DNA of 64,000 nucleotides from JADJVL01 sp046331545. GTDB taxonomy: Bacteria > Acidobacteriota > Holophagae > Holophagales > Holophagaceae. This document shows positions 62,088 through 64,000 of this stretch, piece after piece. A program made the position numbers and the translations under genes. The notes under the pieces are model-generated. The model searched no databases, had not been told where the DNA came from, and saw only the letters and a program-made list of their open reading frames with translations. Each line of letters begins with the position of its first letter. Position 1 is the stretch's first letter. The stretch spans positions 2,914,001-2,978,000 of the forward strand of contig JAXLQR010000002.1 of NCBI GenBank assembly GCA_046331545.1. Direction: 5' to 3'.

Positions 62088-62157
62088 GGTCAAGGGCGGA
62101 AGGTCAAGGTCGAGGGCGGAAGGTCAACGTCAACCACGGAAGGATGACGTCGGCTTC
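62078..62157. repeat. 20-base tandem repeat, about four units
   Basis: Units begin at 62078, 62098, 62118 and 62138. The first two differ by one base (GGAAGGTCAAGGTCAAGGGC and GGAAGGTCAAGGTCGAGGGC); the third and fourth are progressively changed. The rest of the region 61703-62201 holds no gene I can support. Confidence 0.7.
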
Positions 62158-62201
62158 CCATAGCAGGTGTTCGGAGCCCCCACTTACACCCATAAACACA
62201 A

Positions 62202-62221
62202 CGGCGCCCCTTCGGGCGCCG
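62202..62221 (-). terminator. ndk terminator
   Basis: CGGCGCCC and GGGCGCCG form an 8-base stem with a 4-base loop. On the minus strand the sequence after it is TTGTGTTTATG, a modest U-rich tail. It is 25 bases past the ndk stop. Confidence 0.7.
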
Positions 62222-62246
62222 CAGGATGAAAATGCGCTTGGATTGC

Positions 62247-62666
62247 CTAGAGCAGCTCGAAGGCGTTGAAGAAGTAGCCCACCTCGAAGGCCGCGCTCTC
62301 GGGCTTGTCGCTCCCGTGGGTCGCGTTGCGGCCGATGTTGGTGCCGTACTTCTTCCGGAGCGTCCCCTCGGCGGCGTTGGCGGGGTTGGTGGCGCCCATG
62401 AGGTCGCGCCAGCGGAGGATGGCGTTGTCGCCCTCGAGGCACATCAGCACCACGGGGCCCTCGGTCATGAAGTCCTCGAGCTCCTGGTAGAAGCCCTTGC
62501 CGACGTGCTCGTGGTAGAAGCCCTTGCAGAGCTCGGGGGTGAGGCGGACGCGCTTCAGGCCGCGGATGACGAGGCCGCTGGCCTCGATGGCGCTGATGAT
62601 CTCGCCGGCGTGGTTGGCCGCGACGGCGTCGGGCTTGATGATGGCGAAGGTGCGTTCGATGGCCAT
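62247..62666 (-). CDS. ndk: nucleoside diphosphate kinase
   Basis: 139 residues. Transfers phosphate between nucleoside tri- and diphosphates through a phosphohistidine. Start MAIERTFAIIKPDAVAANHA; catalytic His in IGRNATHGSDKPESA. Length is standard. It is divergent from secA with a 154-base region between. Confidence 0.96.
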   Translation of the reverse strand: MAIERTFAIIKPDAVAANHAGEIISAIEASGLVIRGLKRVRLTPELCKGFYHEHVGKGFYQELEDFMTEGPVVLMCLEGDNAILRWRDLMGATNPANAAEGTLRKKYGTNIGRNATHGSDKPESAAFEVGYFFNAFELL

Positions 62667-62752
62667 GGATGCTCCGTCATTCCAATGCTCCAGTATGGCG
62701 GCAGGGCCGGAGGAGGCCTAGGGGAACTTGGCGGGAGGCGCCCCCGGGCAGC

Positions 62753-62774
62753 GGGTTTCCTCGCTGGGAAACCC
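62753..62774. promoter_or_regulatory. short hairpin in the ndk-secA intergenic region
   Basis: GGGTTTCC (62753-62760) and GGAAACCC (62767-62774) pair across a 6-base loop. It lies 46 bases before secA. Could be an operator or a leader structure; no secM-like gene is seen. Confidence 0.3.
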
Positions 62775-62820
62775 AGGGGGGCCAAGCTACACTTAGAGGT
62801 TTACGGCGATCGGACTCCCC

Positions 62821-64000
<1,180 letters not shown>

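Noticed and set aside
62078..62157. Possible CRISPR array
   Set aside because: The 20-base units are directly adjacent with no spacers and diverge quickly.

Overview
The window is chromosomal DNA from a very GC-rich (around 70% by eye) Gram-negative bacterium. It has outer-membrane barrels, lipoproteins and signal-peptide peptidases together with housekeeping genes (radA, rho, proS, secA, truA, recR, ispE, map, ppa, ndk, hup, thiD, thiL). The style (dense strand-switching clusters, GTGA/ATGA/TTGA stop-start overlaps, a Fur protein, hmgA/hppD with a LysR gene, many S9 peptidases and HEAT or Sel1 proteins) would suit Acidobacteriota of the Holophaga/Geothrix type. That placement is an inference from gene content; nothing here proves it, and Myxococcota-like lineages are an alternative. 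The window starts inside one gene (a FabK/nitronate-monooxygenase-like flavoprotein) and ends inside another (secA).

Layout. 1-12.5 kb: FabK-like enzyme, outer-membrane protein, radA, a eukaryote-like long formate-THF ligase, an Fe-S protein, an S9 peptidase, a CLC channel and small envelope proteins. 12.5-25.5 kb: a long minus-strand array reading map, lipoprotein, ispE, small membrane protein, MFS exporter, Spy-like protein, hutH, HD-domain protein, two paralogous HEAT proteins, ppa and a HAD phosphatase. 25.5-37.6 kb: three uncharacterised plus-strand genes, a two-domain protein with a duplicated 3' tail, Fur, an exported protein, a DECD-box RNA helicase, a Sel1-repeat Ser/Thr kinase coupled to a SixA-like phosphatase, a cupin, a hydrolase and rho. 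37.6-46.3 kb: three small genes or gene groups of unknown role, a dihydrouridine synthase, a rhodanese, and a homogentisate pathway block (LysR, hmgA, hppD). 46.3-56 kb: an S9 peptidase with an extra C-terminal domain, thiD coupled to an unknown gene, HU with promoter and terminator, truA, recR, ybaB, a DUF2062 protein, thiL and a ferredoxin.

55.8-57.2 kb holds the most notable locus. A 53-residue peptide with a leader ending in Gly-Gly is followed on the same strand, across a 33-base perfect palindrome, by an ATP-grasp enzyme of the MvdD/graspetide-ligase type. This looks like a compact single-ligase graspetide (omega-ester or omega-amide peptide) operon whose core sequence does not match the microviridin TxKxPSD pattern.

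57.4-64 kb: GatB/YqeY protein, proS, a hypothetical gene, an IS110-family transposase flanked by about 0.5 kb of highly structured non-coding DNA on each side (candidate guide/bridge RNA, a 101-base two-tier hairpin, 18-base inverted repeats and a 20-base tandem repeat), ndk, and the 5' part of secA.
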